A DNA stretch of 64,000 bases from positions 62,001-126,000 of the forward strand of contig JAEINR010000005.1 in NCBI GenBank assembly GCA_016342325.1. The letters are read 5' to 3'. How positions within the stretch are numbered: position 1 is the first letter of the stretch; each line of letters starts with the position of its first letter. Below are positions 9,847 through 19,016 of the stretch, piece by piece. The position numbers were made by a program, and so were the translations under genes. Source of the DNA: Desulfobacterium sp. Lineage in GTDB: Bacteria > Desulfobacterota > Desulfobacteria > Desulfobacterales > Desulfobacteraceae. The notes below the pieces were generated by a model, which worked only from the letters and a program-made list of their open reading frames with translations, did not search any database and was not told where the DNA came from.

Positions 9847-10664
9847 AGGATCGGTCCCACAGCCTTCCGGATGGCCAGCAGGGTTTCAAGGAACGGTTTC
9901 ATTTGGGCAAGGGGCAGGGAGTTGGGTCCGTCGCACAGGGCCTTGTCAGGATCAGGATGGGTTTCAATAAAGAGACCGTCTGCGCCTGCTGCAATGGCCG
10001 CCCTTGCCAGGGTCGGTGCAAATTTCCGCTCCCCTGCCGAGGAACTGCCTGCACCGCCGGGAAGTTGAACGCTGTGGGTGGCGTCAAAAACAACGGGAAC
10101 ACCAAGGCCCCGGACGATATCGATGGCCCTGAAGTCAACCACAAGGTTATTGTACCCGAAGGTGGTTCCCCTCTCGGTGATGCTGACCTGGTTGCAACCG
10201 GCGGCCTTTGCCTTTTTGATGATATTGCTGCATTCCAGGGGGGCAAGGAACTGTCCCTTTTTAATATTCAACGGCTTGCCCGTTGCAGCGGCGGCGGAAA
10301 TCAGGTCTGTCTGGCGGCACAGAAATGCCGGAATCTGAAGGATGTCAAGCACCTTTGCCGCAGGTGCCGCCTGTTCGGGTGAGTGGATGTCTGAAATGAC
10401 CTTCACCCCAAGCTCCTTCTTAATCCGTGCAAGGATCTCCAAGCCCCGTTCAAATCCCGGTCCCCTGAACGCGTCCACCGAGCTGCGGTTGGCCTTATCA
10501 AAGGAGGACTTGAACACAAAAGGAATCCCAAGCGCCTCACAGACTGTTTTCAGATGGCTTGCCGTCTCAAAGGTTGTCTCGTAGTCCTCAATGACGCAGG
10601 GGCCTGCAATGAGAAGAAACGAGTCGTTGGTGCACGGCGCGATGGTGGAAAAGTAGTTGTTCAT
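9843..10664 (-). CDS. kdsA: 3-deoxy-8-phosphooctulonate synthase (Kdo-8-P synthase)
   Basis: A 273-residue TIM-barrel enzyme condensing arabinose 5-phosphate with phosphoenolpyruvate. Motifs include [10 protein letters not shown] near the N terminus, [12 protein letters not shown], the segment [27 protein letters not shown] and [13 protein letters not shown] chose the ATG at 10664, which has a GGAG site about 10 bases upstream; a TTG one codon earlier is less likely. It is the first gene of the long minus-strand envelope operon, and its promoter must lie in 10665-10891, opposite the M23 gene. Confidence 0.96.
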   Translation of the reverse strand: MNNYFSTIAPCTNDSFLLIAGPCVIEDYETTFETASHLKTVCEALGIPFVFKSSFDKANRSSVDAFRGPGFERGLEILARIKKELGVKVISDIHSPEQAAPAAKVLDILQIPAFLCRQTDLISAAAATGKPLNIKKGQFLAPLECSNIIKKAKAAGCNQVSITERGTTFGYNNLVVDFRAIDIVRGLGVPVVFDATHSVQLPGGAGSSSAGERKFAPTLARAAIAAGADGLFIETHPDPDKALCDGPNSLPLAQMKPFLETLLAIRKAVGPIL

Positions 10665-10891
10665 CAAAAAAATACTCCATGGTTAATTCTATACGATGCT
10701 ATGCCGGGGCCCGGTGGTGACGGAGACGTTTCCGGCCTACATCACGACCCCGAAAACTCCCCTTAAGGCTATCTTTTGACGGTTGAAAAGTCAAGAATGG
10801 AAAATGCCTTGATAACTTGGCCTATTACTGGTATTTTAGCTGAACTTTTTATTGAAATCTTAAGATTCTCCTGAAACAATAGGTGTAATGC

Positions 10892-12271
10892 GTGAAGAAG
10901 CTGTTTATTTTCCTTTTTATTCTGATGGTTGTTCTGCCCCTGGGGTGGTTTTTTGCAAACGAGTTTGAAGGAAAGCAACCCGTCCTTTCTGTGAAACTTC
11001 CGTCAGTCTACCTCAACCGCTCCTACGAAATGTCTCTCAAAGCCACGGATCAGGGGACCGGCCTTCGTTCCATACGGGTTTCCATTGTTCAGGCAGGTAA
11101 GGAAAAAATCCTGCTGGACAAAAAATATCCACCCCTGGGTTACCAGGGTCTTTTTATCGGCTCCCAGGTTCTTGACCAGAACTTTAAAATCCCTGTGGAG
11201 TCCTGGAAATACGGCATGCAGGACGGAGAAGCCTTCTTGAAGATCACCGCCTCGGATTACTCATGGCGGGGGTGGAACCGGGGTAACACCGTGCTTATGG
11301 ACAAAAAGGTGATCATTGATACCAAACCTCCCCAAATAGAGATCCTTACCAACCGGCACAATGTGACCCGGGGTGGCGCTGGGCTTGTCATCTACCGACT
11401 CTATGAGGACGACATTACAAGCGGGGTCCAGGTGGGCCCCAATTTTTTTCCGGGATATTCTGGAATGTTCAAGAATAAAAACGTTTTTGCCGCCTTTTTC
11501 GCCTTAAGTTATGAACAGGGACCTGGAATCGACATGGTCATCAAGGCCGAAGACCCGGCAGGAAATGTTTCCAAACGGGGATTCTACCATTATATTAGGG
11601 ATCGGAAGTTCAAAAACGATATTTTAAACCTGCCGGACAGTTTTTTAAACGGAAAAATACCGGAATTTGATGTGGATACCACCGGTTTAGATCTTCAATC
11701 GGCCGAGAATCCCCTGCTGGCCAAGTTCATCCATATCAACAGCCAGGTGAGAAAAGAGAACATTGAAACGGTTCTATCGGATGCAAAGTTCACAGACAAC
11801 GTCATGATGTGGAAAGGGAGCTTTTTGAGGCTTCCGGGCTCTGCCAACCGGGCAAATTTTGCGGATCACAGAACCTACAAATATAAGGGCAGGGAGGTTG
11901 ACCGTCAGGTCCATATGGGCATTGATCTTGCCTCCATCTCCCGGGCACCCATTCCGGCAGCCAACCGGGGAAGGGTTCTTTCCACGGATCATGTGGGGAT
12001 CTTCGGCAACACTGTGGTCATCGACCACGGGTTCGGCCTCACAACCCTTTACTCTCACATGAGTTCCATTGCCGTCACCAAGGGCGACATGGTTGAGCGG
12101 GGGGACATCATCGGGAAAACCGGGGCCACAGGACTTGCGGCAGGAGATCACCTCCACTTCGGCGTTGCCGTCAACAACGTCTTTGTAAATCCCGTGGAAT
12201 GGTGGGACCGAAACTGGATTAAGAACAACATTCTTCACAATATAACCGAGGTTGAAACTGCGTTGAAATAG
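10892..12271 (+). CDS. Membrane-anchored M23 family metallopeptidase
   Basis: A 459-residue envelope protein with a GTG start. An N-terminal signal anchor (KKLFIFLFILMVVLPLGWFF) is followed by about 300 residues of beta-rich, Ig-like periplasmic sequence (LKATDQGTGLRSIRVSI..., IKAEDPAGNVSKRGF). The C-terminal LytM/M23 domain has HMGIDLAS (His and Asp zinc ligands), a Gly-rich core, YSHMSS and GDHLHFGVAVN. It is a predicted peptidoglycan endopeptidase or amidase activator. All zinc-ligand motifs look intact, so it is probably active. It is transcribed divergently from kdsA. Confidence 0.9.
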   Translation: MKKLFIFLFILMVVLPLGWFFANEFEGKQPVLSVKLPSVYLNRSYEMSLKATDQGTGLRSIRVSIVQAGKEKILLDKKYPPLGYQGLFIGSQVLDQNFKIPVESWKYGMQDGEAFLKITASDYSWRGWNRGNTVLMDKKVIIDTKPPQIEILTNRHNVTRGGAGLVIYRLYEDDITSGVQVGPNFFPGYSGMFKNKNVFAAFFALSYEQGPGIDMVIKAEDPAGNVSKRGFYHYIRDRKFKNDILNLPDSFLNGKIPEFDVDTTGLDLQSAENPLLAKFIHINSQVRKENIETVLSDAKFTDNVMMWKGSFLRLPGSANRANFADHRTYKYKGREVDRQVHMGIDLASISRAPIPAANRGRVLSTDHVGIFGNTVVIDHGFGLTTLYSHMSSIAVTKGDMVERGDIIGKTGATGLAAGDHLHFGVAVNNVFVNPVEWWDRNWIKNNILHNITEVETALK

Positions 12272-12311
12272 ACGGACAACGAAATATTATATCTAATAGT
12301 AAAGGCATGAA

Positions 12312-13472
12312 ATGGGCGATCACAAGATTAACAAGACCTATCAAGAGATCAATGAACGGATCAGAAACGGCAAGGCCGTCGTTGTAACGGCCGAAGAGAT
12401 CATCGATATCGTGAGGGAAGAGGGCCCTGTAGAGGCGGCAAGATCTGTGGATGTCGTCACCACGGGTACCTTTGCTCCCATGTGCTCCTCAGGAGCCTTC
12501 ATCAACATCGGTCATACAAAGCCACTCATTCGAACCACCGAGACCTGGTTCAACAACGTGCCGGCCTACTCGGGTGTGGCGGCCGTGGACTGTTTTCTGG
12601 GCGCCACCCAGACATCGGAGGATGATCCTTTAAACAAGCTTCATCCCGGTGAGTTCAACTACGGTGGCGGTCACGTGATCCAGGATCTTGTGGCCGGAAA
12701 AGAGATAGAACTTGTGGCAAAGAGCTACGGCACCGACTGCTATCCCAATCGAAAGATCGAAAAAATCGTCACCCTCAAAGATCTTCCCAGCGCAACCCTG
12801 TGCAACCCAAGGAACGGGTACCAGAACTACAACTGTGCCATCAACCGGACAGACAAAATCAAATACACTTACATGGGCACCCTGAAACCCGACATGGGCA
12901 ATGCCAGTTATTCTACGGCAGGAGCGCTGAGCCCGCTCTTTAACGACCCCTACCTCAAGACCATCGGACTGGGTACGCGGATATTCCTAGGCGGGGCCCA
13001 GGGGTATGTCACCTGGCAGGGCACCCAGCATAAGACCGCAGTGGATCGAACCCCCGGTGGCGTCCCGTTGACCCCTGCTGGCACCCTGTTCGTGATGGGA
13101 GACCTCAAGCAGATGTCACCGGAATGGCTGGTTGGCCAGAGCATCCGGGGCTACGGCATTTCCCTTTCCGTGGGCCTGGGTATCCCCATTCCCATTCTCA
13201 ACGAGGAGATGGTTAAATACACCGCCGTATCCGACGACGAAATCTTCACCCAGGTAGTGGATTACGGCCATGACTATCCTGAAGGCATCTCCAAGAGCTA
13301 CGGCCAGGTCAGCTATGCCGAACTCAAAAGTGGAACGATTATGATTGAGGGACGGGCCATCCAAACCGTGCCGCTGTCGAGCATGGTCCGGGCAAGGAAG
13401 ATCGCAGCTACCCTTAAACGTTCCATTGAGAAGGGCGAGTTCCTTCTTGGAGAGCCCCAGCACATGTTTTAA
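12312..13472 (+). CDS. DUF39 homocysteine biosynthesis protein
   Basis: A 386-residue protein of the DUF39 family. In methanogens and some sulfate reducers these proteins take part in making homocysteine from aspartate semialdehyde and sulfide, bypassing homoserine. Recognisable stretches are TTGTFAPMCSSGAFINIGH, NVPAYSGVAAVDCFLGATQ, HPGEFNYGGGHVIQDLVAGK and the glycine-rich GTRIFLGGAQGYVTWQGTQH. Several cysteines (in MCSSG, AVDCFLG, TDCYPN, LCNPRN) are candidates for persulfide chemistry. No C-terminal CBS domains are present. The partner NIL/ferredoxin-type protein is not adjacent. It is a useful marker of an anaerobe. Confidence 0.88.
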   Translation: MGDHKINKTYQEINERIRNGKAVVVTAEEIIDIVREEGPVEAARSVDVVTTGTFAPMCSSGAFINIGHTKPLIRTTETWFNNVPAYSGVAAVDCFLGATQTSEDDPLNKLHPGEFNYGGGHVIQDLVAGKEIELVAKSYGTDCYPNRKIEKIVTLKDLPSATLCNPRNGYQNYNCAINRTDKIKYTYMGTLKPDMGNASYSTAGALSPLFNDPYLKTIGLGTRIFLGGAQGYVTWQGTQHKTAVDRTPGGVPLTPAGTLFVMGDLKQMSPEWLVGQSIRGYGISLSVGLGIPIPILNEEMVKYTAVSDDEIFTQVVDYGHDYPEGISKSYGQVSYAELKSGTIMIEGRAIQTVPLSSMVRARKIAATLKRSIEKGEFLLGEPQHMF

Positions 13473-13622
13473 TGTAGCGGGGTCACGTTAACGGGGTCAG
13501 ACGTAGCTTATTGTAATGTTAACGGAGTCGGGCTTTGCCTATGTAACGGTTGGGGGTCAGAGTTAGCTGTGTCAATAAGCTAACTCTGACCCCCAACCAA
13601 TGTAAGCGAAACCTGACCCCAA
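13473..13622 (+). repeat. REP-like palindrome cluster
   Basis: The space between the DUF39 gene and lepB contains repeated GGGGTCAG-type words: gcggggtcac, taacggggtcag, taacggagtcgg, ttgggggtcag and, inverted, cctgacccc. It also has a perfect 21-bp inverted repeat, 13548-13568 with 13578-13598, around a 9-base loop. Words of this kind flank REP-associated (IS200-like) transposases in many proteobacteria. No transposase is present here. The hairpin could also stop transcription. Confidence 0.75.
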
Positions 13623-13637
13623 GGAAAGAAAAATAAA

Positions 13638-14261
13638 ATGAGTATTGAGAATAAAAAGAGCAGTTTGCGCGAGAATATCGAAGCCATCCTCATCGCGGTG
13701 GTACTTGCACTGTTCATTCGAACCTTTGTTGTCCAGGCATTTAAAATTCCTTCAGGATCCATGAAGAACACACTTCTCATCGGCGATCACATCCTTGTGA
13801 ACAAGTTTATCTACGGAGTGAAAATTCCGTTCACCGACGGTAAGACCCTGTTATCAATTTCAGACCCTGACCGAAAGGATATTGTTGTCTTCAAATATCC
13901 CGAAGATCCGAAAAAGGATTTTATAAAGCGGGTGGTTGGCCTTGCCGGAGACAAAATCGAGATAAAAAACAAACAGCTCTTTGTGAACGACGCCCTTCAA
14001 ACATCGGAGGAGTACGCCATCCACAAGGATCCCCGTATCATTCCGGTCCAGTTTACCGTCAGGGACAACTTCGGTCCGGTCACCGTTCCGGACCACTCGC
14101 TATTTGTCATGGGGGACAACCGGGACAACAGCCACGACTCACGGTTCTGGGGCTTTGTCGATCTTAAGGCCGTGAGGGGTAAGGCGTTCATCATCTACTG
14201 GTCCTGGAACAAAGAGGCGTTCGGGGTTCGCTGGAACAGAATCGGAGACGCGTTAAAATAG
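13638..14261 (+). CDS. lepB: Signal peptidase I
   Basis: A 207-residue inner-membrane serine protease that removes signal peptides. An N-terminal helix (about 17-35) is followed by IPSGSMKNTLLIGDHILVNKF with the nucleophile Ser. The general-base Lys lies in KDFIKRVVGLAGDKIEI, and the family box GDNRDNSHDSRFWG is present. The length is typical of a single-anchor LepB. AAGGAAAG precedes the ATG. It is followed by pyrB after 56 bases. Confidence 0.95.
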   Translation: MSIENKKSSLRENIEAILIAVVLALFIRTFVVQAFKIPSGSMKNTLLIGDHILVNKFIYGVKIPFTDGKTLLSISDPDRKDIVVFKYPEDPKKDFIKRVVGLAGDKIEIKNKQLFVNDALQTSEEYAIHKDPRIIPVQFTVRDNFGPVTVPDHSLFVMGDNRDNSHDSRFWGFVDLKAVRGKAFIIYWSWNKEAFGVRWNRIGDALK

Positions 14262-14317
14262 TACAACAGGTGGCAGACAACTCAATTCTTTAAAGACATA
14301 TAGATAGGAATCATCAC

Positions 14318-15256
14318 ATGCGCTTTGAACACAAGGATATCCTCGATATCGAATCCCTTTCCCTCCAGGATATATCCATGATTCTGGATACGGCCGAGGG
14401 GATGAAGGAGATCTCAAAGAGACCCGTAAAAAAGGTGCCGACCCTGAGGGGCAAGACCATTGTTCTCTTTTTCCAGGAACCCAGCACACGGACAAAGTCA
14501 TCCTTTGACATTGCGGCCAAGCGGCTGAGTGCCGACTCGATCTCCCTTTCCAAGAGTTCCAGCAGCATCGTCAAGGGCGAAACACTCATCGATACGGCAA
14601 GAACCCTTGAGGCCATGAATCCGGATATCATCGTCCTTCGCCATGGCTCTTCCGGCGCTCCCCATCTGATTGCAAAACGGGTAAACGCCTCGGTCATAAA
14701 CGCCGGGGACGGCATCCACGCCCATCCCACCCAAGCCCTGCTTGATCTCATGAGCGTCAAAGAGAGAAAGGGGAAAATCGAGGGACTAAAGGTCTCCATC
14801 ATCGGCGACATCAGCCACTCCAGAGTGGCACGGTCCAACATCCTCGGGTTTACAAAGATGGGGGCCACGGTCACGGTGTCCGCCCCGAAAACCATGATTC
14901 CAAAGGGAATTGAAGCGCTCGGCTGCCGGGTGGCCCCTGATATTGATTCTTGCATCGACAATGCCGATGTGGTCATGATGCTCCGGATCCAGAAGGAGCG
15001 CCAGGGGTCCATACTCTTTCCCACTGAACGGGAATATGCCGCCCTGTTCGGCCTCAATACCGAACGGCTGAAAAAAGCAAAACCCGACGCCATCATCATG
15101 CACCCGGGGCCGTTAAACCGCGGGGTTGAAATATCAAATGAGGTGGCTGACGGAAACAACTCTGTGATTTTAGACCAAGTGACCAACGGTGTGGCCCTTC
15201 GAATGGCCCTTTTTTATTTGCTTGCAGGAGGTAGCAGAAATGCTGATACGATTTAA
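14318..15256 (+). CDS. pyrB: Aspartate carbamoyltransferase, catalytic subunit
   Basis: A 312-residue cytosolic enzyme of pyrimidine synthesis. The carbamoyl phosphate motif is FQEPSTRTKSSFD, and HAHPTQALLDLM and the C-terminal MHPGPLNRGVEI are present. It overlaps pyrC by 17 bases. No pyrI regulatory subunit is encoded nearby. The neighbour context suggests that ATCase and dihydroorotase may form a complex, as in other bacteria with a pyrB-pyrC pair, but this is inference. Confidence 0.97.
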   Translation: MRFEHKDILDIESLSLQDISMILDTAEGMKEISKRPVKKVPTLRGKTIVLFFQEPSTRTKSSFDIAAKRLSADSISLSKSSSSIVKGETLIDTARTLEAMNPDIIVLRHGSSGAPHLIAKRVNASVINAGDGIHAHPTQALLDLMSVKERKGKIEGLKVSIIGDISHSRVARSNILGFTKMGATVTVSAPKTMIPKGIEALGCRVAPDIDSCIDNADVVMMLRIQKERQGSILFPTEREYAALFGLNTERLKKAKPDAIIMHPGPLNRGVEISNEVADGNNSVILDQVTNGVALRMALFYLLAGGSRNADTI

Positions 15257-16517
15257 AGGCGCACGAATTGTCGATCCTGGAAACATGGATGAAGAACAGG
15301 ATCTCCTTGTAAAGAACGGCCTTGTCCACGCCCTGATCCCGCCAACGGCGGAGGATCCGGAACCTGAGGTCAAAACAATCGATGTCACAGGGATGATACT
15401 CGTCCCCGGATTGATCGACCTCCATGTTCACCTGAGGGAGCCTGGCCACGAGTACAAGGAGACCATCGAATCGGGCTTGCGAGCCGCCGCCAAGGGGGGA
15501 TTCACCGGGGTCTGCCCCATGCCCAACACCCATCCGGTGAACGACAACGCCCAGGTGACCCAATTCATTGTCAACCGGGCCAAGGAGATCGGGCTCTCCC
15601 GGGTCTATCCCGTGGGTGCCATCAGCCTGGGTCTCAAGGGCACCACCATTTCCGAGTACAGTGACATGAAACAGGCCGGCATGGTCGCCATATCGGATGA
15701 CGGCCGTCCGGTGGAGGATTCAAGCGTCATTCGCCGGGCAATGGAGTATGCATCGGGTCTTGGTCTTCCCGTCATCTCCCATTCCGAAGATCTTTCCTTA
15801 GCCAGTGGCGGTTCCATGAACGAGGGCACCGTTGCAACCCGGCTCGGTTTAAAGGGAATACCCAATGCCGCCGAGAGCATCATGGTCATGCGGGACATTG
15901 CCATTGCAGAGCTTACCGGTGCCAGGCTCCACATCGCCCATGTCAGTTGTGAAGAGTCGGTTGATGCCATCCGCCATGGAAAAGAGCGGGGGGTCCGGGT
16001 AACATGCGAGACCGCACCCCATTATTTTACATTGACGGACCAGGCCGTGGCAGACTATGATACCCATGCCAAGATGAACCCGCCCCTTAGAACCGAAACA
16101 GACAGGCTTGCCATCATCAAGGGCCTGGAGGACGGCACCATCGACATGATCGCCACCGACCACGCACCCCACTCGAAACTTGAAAAAGAGGTGGAGTTCG
16201 ACAGTGCACTTTTCGGGATCATCGGGCTTGAAACATCGCTTTCCCTGTCGCTAAAGCTTGTTCAGGACGGGGTGATTACCATGGAAACACTGGTTGAGAA
16301 GATGTCCAGGAACCCGGCAGCGTTTCTCGGCATGGACAACCGGTTGATCCCTGGGAATGTCGCGGATATCACGGTGATCGATCCGGAAAGGTGCCATGTG
16401 ATCGATCCTGCCACCTTTGTGTCAAAGAGCAGAAATACACCGTTTTCAGGCATGGAAGTTAAGGGAGATGTCTTCTTGACAATGGTTCAGGGAGGTATCG
16501 TTTTTCAAAGGAGTTAA
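15240..16517 (+). CDS. pyrC: Dihydroorotase (class I)
   Basis: A 425-residue zinc amidohydrolase that cyclises carbamoyl aspartate. The metal-binding motif is DLHVHLREPGHEYKETIESG. Further ligands lie in SHSEDL and HIAHVSC, and the catalytic ATDHAPHS is present, so it looks catalytically intact. I chose the ATG at 15240 because an AGGAGGT site lies directly upstream. Longer in-frame extensions lie wholly inside pyrB. The next gene begins 4 bases after its stop. Confidence 0.96.
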   Translation: MLIRFKGARIVDPGNMDEEQDLLVKNGLVHALIPPTAEDPEPEVKTIDVTGMILVPGLIDLHVHLREPGHEYKETIESGLRAAAKGGFTGVCPMPNTHPVNDNAQVTQFIVNRAKEIGLSRVYPVGAISLGLKGTTISEYSDMKQAGMVAISDDGRPVEDSSVIRRAMEYASGLGLPVISHSEDLSLASGGSMNEGTVATRLGLKGIPNAAESIMVMRDIAIAELTGARLHIAHVSCEESVDAIRHGKERGVRVTCETAPHYFTLTDQAVADYDTHAKMNPPLRTETDRLAIIKGLEDGTIDMIATDHAPHSKLEKEVEFDSALFGIIGLETSLSLSLKLVQDGVITMETLVEKMSRNPAAFLGMDNRLIPGNVADITVIDPERCHVIDPATFVSKSRNTPFSGMEVKGDVFLTMVQGGIVFQRS

Positions 16518-16520
16518 GCC

Positions 16521-17918
16521 ATGGCGGCCAGAGCCCAGAGAATTCTAGTTGTCGACGACGAGTTGAGCATGCGCGAATTCCTGGAGGTGATGCTCTCCCA
16601 GGAGGGGTACGACGTCTCCTTGGCAATAAACGGCAAGCAGGCCGTCAAGGTTATTACGAACCAAAGCTTTGACCTTGTCCTGTCCGACATTCGCCTGGGC
16701 GACCTCACAGGTCTTGATGTCCTCAGGGCCGCCAAGAAAAAGGATTCCGACACCGTGGTGGTCCTCATTTCCGCATACTCCACCACGGAGATCGCAGTGG
16801 AGGCCATGAACGAAGGTGCCTTTGACTTTGTTCCCAAGCCCTTTGATAATACAGAACTTAAAGCGACCATCAGAAAAGCCCTGGAGCTGAAACAAACCGG
16901 CGGTAAAAAGCAGAGCGCTGCCGCCGGGCCTGAGCTCAACCTCCACTTTGGCAAGATCATCGGGAACAGTCCCGGAATGAGACGCATTTACGACATGATC
17001 AACCAGGTGGCCACCACCAAGACCAACGTCCTCATCTCAGGGGAGAGCGGAACCGGTAAGGAGCTCATTGCAAGGGCCATCCACGATATGAGCGACCGTT
17101 GTGACAAACCATTTGTGGTGGTGAACTGCGGCGGAATACCGGAGACCCTTATAGAGAGCGAATTTTTTGGCCATGTCAAGGGTTCGTTCACCGGGGCTAT
17201 AAACGAAAAAAAAGGGCTGTTCGAGGCGGCCCACAAGGGAACCATATTCCTTGACGAGATTGGGGAGCTTCCCCCCATGCTCCAGGTGAAACTTCTTCGG
17301 GCTGTCCAGGAGACCGTTGTCAAACCCGTGGGCAGCACCCAGGAGATCACCGTGGATGTGAGAATCGTCTCGGCCACCAACAAGCGACTGGAGCAGGAGG
17401 TGATCGAGGGTAAATTCAGGGAAGACCTCTTTTTCCGCCTGAACGTCATCCCGCTGAAGGTCCCGCCCCTGAGGGACAGAAAAGGCGATGTCCAGCTCCT
17501 TGCCAATTTTTTCACCGAAAAATACGCAAAAAAAATGAATAAGGATATCTCAAAACTGTCCTCCTACGCCATCGATTTTTTAAATAAATACAGTTTTCCG
17601 GGCAATGTCCGGGAGCTTGAAAATCTAATAGAACGAAGCGTTGCCCTCTCTTCCACCAACATTATCCTTCCCGAAAGCCTCTCCATCTCGCTGCACAAGA
17701 AGCGCCGGTGGATCGAAGGGATCAAGGGATGCCGGTTCGATCTTGACGATGTGGGGCAGGGGGTGGATCTTGACAAGATCCTCTTCTCCATTGAGGAGGC
17801 CTATCTGAAAAAAGGGATGGAGATCTCCGGGGGAAACAAGAGCAAGGCTGCCGAACTGTTGGGCCTGAGCCTGAGATCCATCCGTTACCGCTTAAGCAAG
17901 CAGGAGGAAGGGGAGTAG
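16521..17918 (+). CDS. Sigma-54 dependent response regulator, PilR-like
   Basis: A 465-residue NtrC-family activator. The receiver domain occupies residues 1-125 (acidic pocket Asp12-Asp13, phospho-acceptor Asp56 in LVLSDIRLGDLTG, Lys in PKPFDN). The AAA+ domain has GESGTGKE, the GSFTGA loop (a common variant of GAFTGA) that contacts sigma-54, and IFLDEIGELP. A C-terminal Fis-type helix-turn-helix ends the protein (GNKSKAAELLGLSLRSIRYRL). No sensor kinase is adjacent. It lies just upstream of the minor pilin operon, and both pilus promoters in this window look sigma-54 dependent, so a PilR role is likely but inferred. Confidence 0.9.
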   Translation: MAARAQRILVVDDELSMREFLEVMLSQEGYDVSLAINGKQAVKVITNQSFDLVLSDIRLGDLTGLDVLRAAKKKDSDTVVVLISAYSTTEIAVEAMNEGAFDFVPKPFDNTELKATIRKALELKQTGGKKQSAAAGPELNLHFGKIIGNSPGMRRIYDMINQVATTKTNVLISGESGTGKELIARAIHDMSDRCDKPFVVVNCGGIPETLIESEFFGHVKGSFTGAINEKKGLFEAAHKGTIFLDEIGELPPMLQVKLLRAVQETVVKPVGSTQEITVDVRIVSATNKRLEQEVIEGKFREDLFFRLNVIPLKVPPLRDRKGDVQLLANFFTEKYAKKMNKDISKLSSYAIDFLNKYSFPGNVRELENLIERSVALSSTNIILPESLSISLHKKRRWIEGIKGCRFDLDDVGQGVDLDKILFSIEEAYLKKGMEISGGNKSKAAELLGLSLRSIRYRLSKQEEGE

Positions 17919-17968
17919 AATGAATAAGCTTCCAATCGGCAATATGAATGGGAAAAGTCAACTGATGT

Positions 17969-17993
17969 AACAAGATCTGCTTCAGATCTTGTT
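17969..17993 (+). terminator. Perfect 11-bp hairpin after the PilR-like gene
   Basis: AACAAGATCTG and its exact complement surround a 3-base loop, 50 bases beyond the PilR-like stop codon. There is no run of T after it, so it may act as a weak or factor-assisted terminator or an mRNA-stabilising hairpin. Confidence 0.5.
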
Positions 17994-18272
17994 GCTTCAA
18001 ATAAATGGGCAGAAAATCTTTCATAGCTGCTATTGAAAACAGCTGTCATTAGTGAAATATAATCGTTTTGGCCGCCGATCACATATAGTATGTGTAATAT
18101 AACCGAGCATAACGTTTACAGCACAGTCATCTGATCCTCTACATGAAAATAATACTATTTTAAATTACCATCATCAAAAGGGTAATTGCTGGGCTTTCAT
18201 ATTTATCTTGTGGTGGATACAGTCGGATGCTCTGGCCATGCCGGTTATAAAAAAATTAAAAAATTTTGAATC

Positions 18273-18288
18273 AGGAACGTTATTTGCT
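18273..18288 (+). promoter_or_regulatory. Candidate sigma-54 promoter for the minor pilin operon
   Basis: AGGAAC-GTTAT-TTGCT matches the -24/-12 consensus TGGCAC-N5-TTGCW at the invariant GG and GC and at 9 of 11 defined positions, with correct spacing. It lies about 150 bases before the first pilin gene in an otherwise gene-free stretch (17919-18436). Downstream, 18310-18430 holds small hairpins (GGGCAG/CTGCCC and GTTT/AAAC), so the leader may be structured. Confidence 0.55.
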
Positions 18289-18436
18289 AAACTTATATAA
18301 TCAGAATCATTTTATATGAAAGTCCATGTGACCGAACGGGACTTTCTACCGTTGTTGTGGGCAGAGCGGTGTGTAACCAAGGCTGCCCGTGGCGATTGTT
18401 TCGTAAACGACGTTGCCATGGAGGGGAAATATAAAA

Positions 18437-19012
18437 ATGTTTTGGACTGCCGATATGACAATAAACAATAAAAACATTGGGGCGTCTGAAAGTCGGCAGT
18501 GTCCCCCGTCGGGATTCACATTGATAGAGCTGCTTTTTGTTATGGCCATTATCGGGATTCTGGTCGGAATTGCCGTGCCAAATATCCTCGCCACACTGCC
18601 TGACCTTCGGTTGAAGACAGCAGCCAAGGATCTTGTTTCCAATCTTCAAAGGGCAAGAATGGTAGCCGTCAAGGAGAACAGGTCCAACCGCCTTGTCTTT
18701 GATTCAGGTGTAACACCCGGGCGGTATTTTTTTGATTCCAATGGCAATGGGAACCTTGATGGGGGAGAGAACATTATCACCTTGTCCGGGTATAAGAATG
18801 GTATTGATTTTGGGACTGGCGGTTCAGGCGGGAACAACTGGGATGGAGATCCATGCAATCAGGTCGCCTCCTTGACCTTCTCCAGCAGGGGCACTGCAAA
18901 CACGGGTACGGTTTATTTAGACAATGATAACAACAACACCTGTTATGCCGTGACCGTCTTGACCACCGGGGGTATCAGGCTACGTAAATTCAGCGCTATC
19001 AATTGGGAATAA
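18437..19012 (+). CDS. GspH/FimT-family minor pilin
   Basis: A 191-residue prepilin. A 19-residue polar leader is followed by the type IV processing site G/FTLIELLFVMAIIGILVGIAVPN, with Glu at mature position 5. The C-terminal domain resembles GspH/FimT (VSNLQRARMVAVKENRSNRLVFD). It contains a short acidic Ca-binding-like DSNGNGNLDGGEN. I chose ATG 18437, which has a GAGGGG site 8-10 bases upstream. It is the first gene of a minor pilin operon and probably forms part of the priming complex at the pilus tip. Confidence 0.88.
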   Translation: MFWTADMTINNKNIGASESRQCPPSGFTLIELLFVMAIIGILVGIAVPNILATLPDLRLKTAAKDLVSNLQRARMVAVKENRSNRLVFDSGVTPGRYFFDSNGNGNLDGGENIITLSGYKNGIDFGTGGSGGNNWDGDPCNQVASLTFSSRGTANTGTVYLDNDNNNTCYAVTVLTTGGIRLRKFSAINWE

Positions 19013-19016
19013 CAAT

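Noticed and set aside
15189-15239. Upstream start for pyrC giving 17 extra residues
   Set aside because: The extension lies inside pyrB, lacks a ribosome site, and the family begins at the ATG at 15240 behind AGGAGGT.
18300-18436. Cyclic-di-GMP (GEMM) riboswitch before the pilin operon
   Set aside because: The conserved GGCAAACC and GACGCAAAGC cores are not present.
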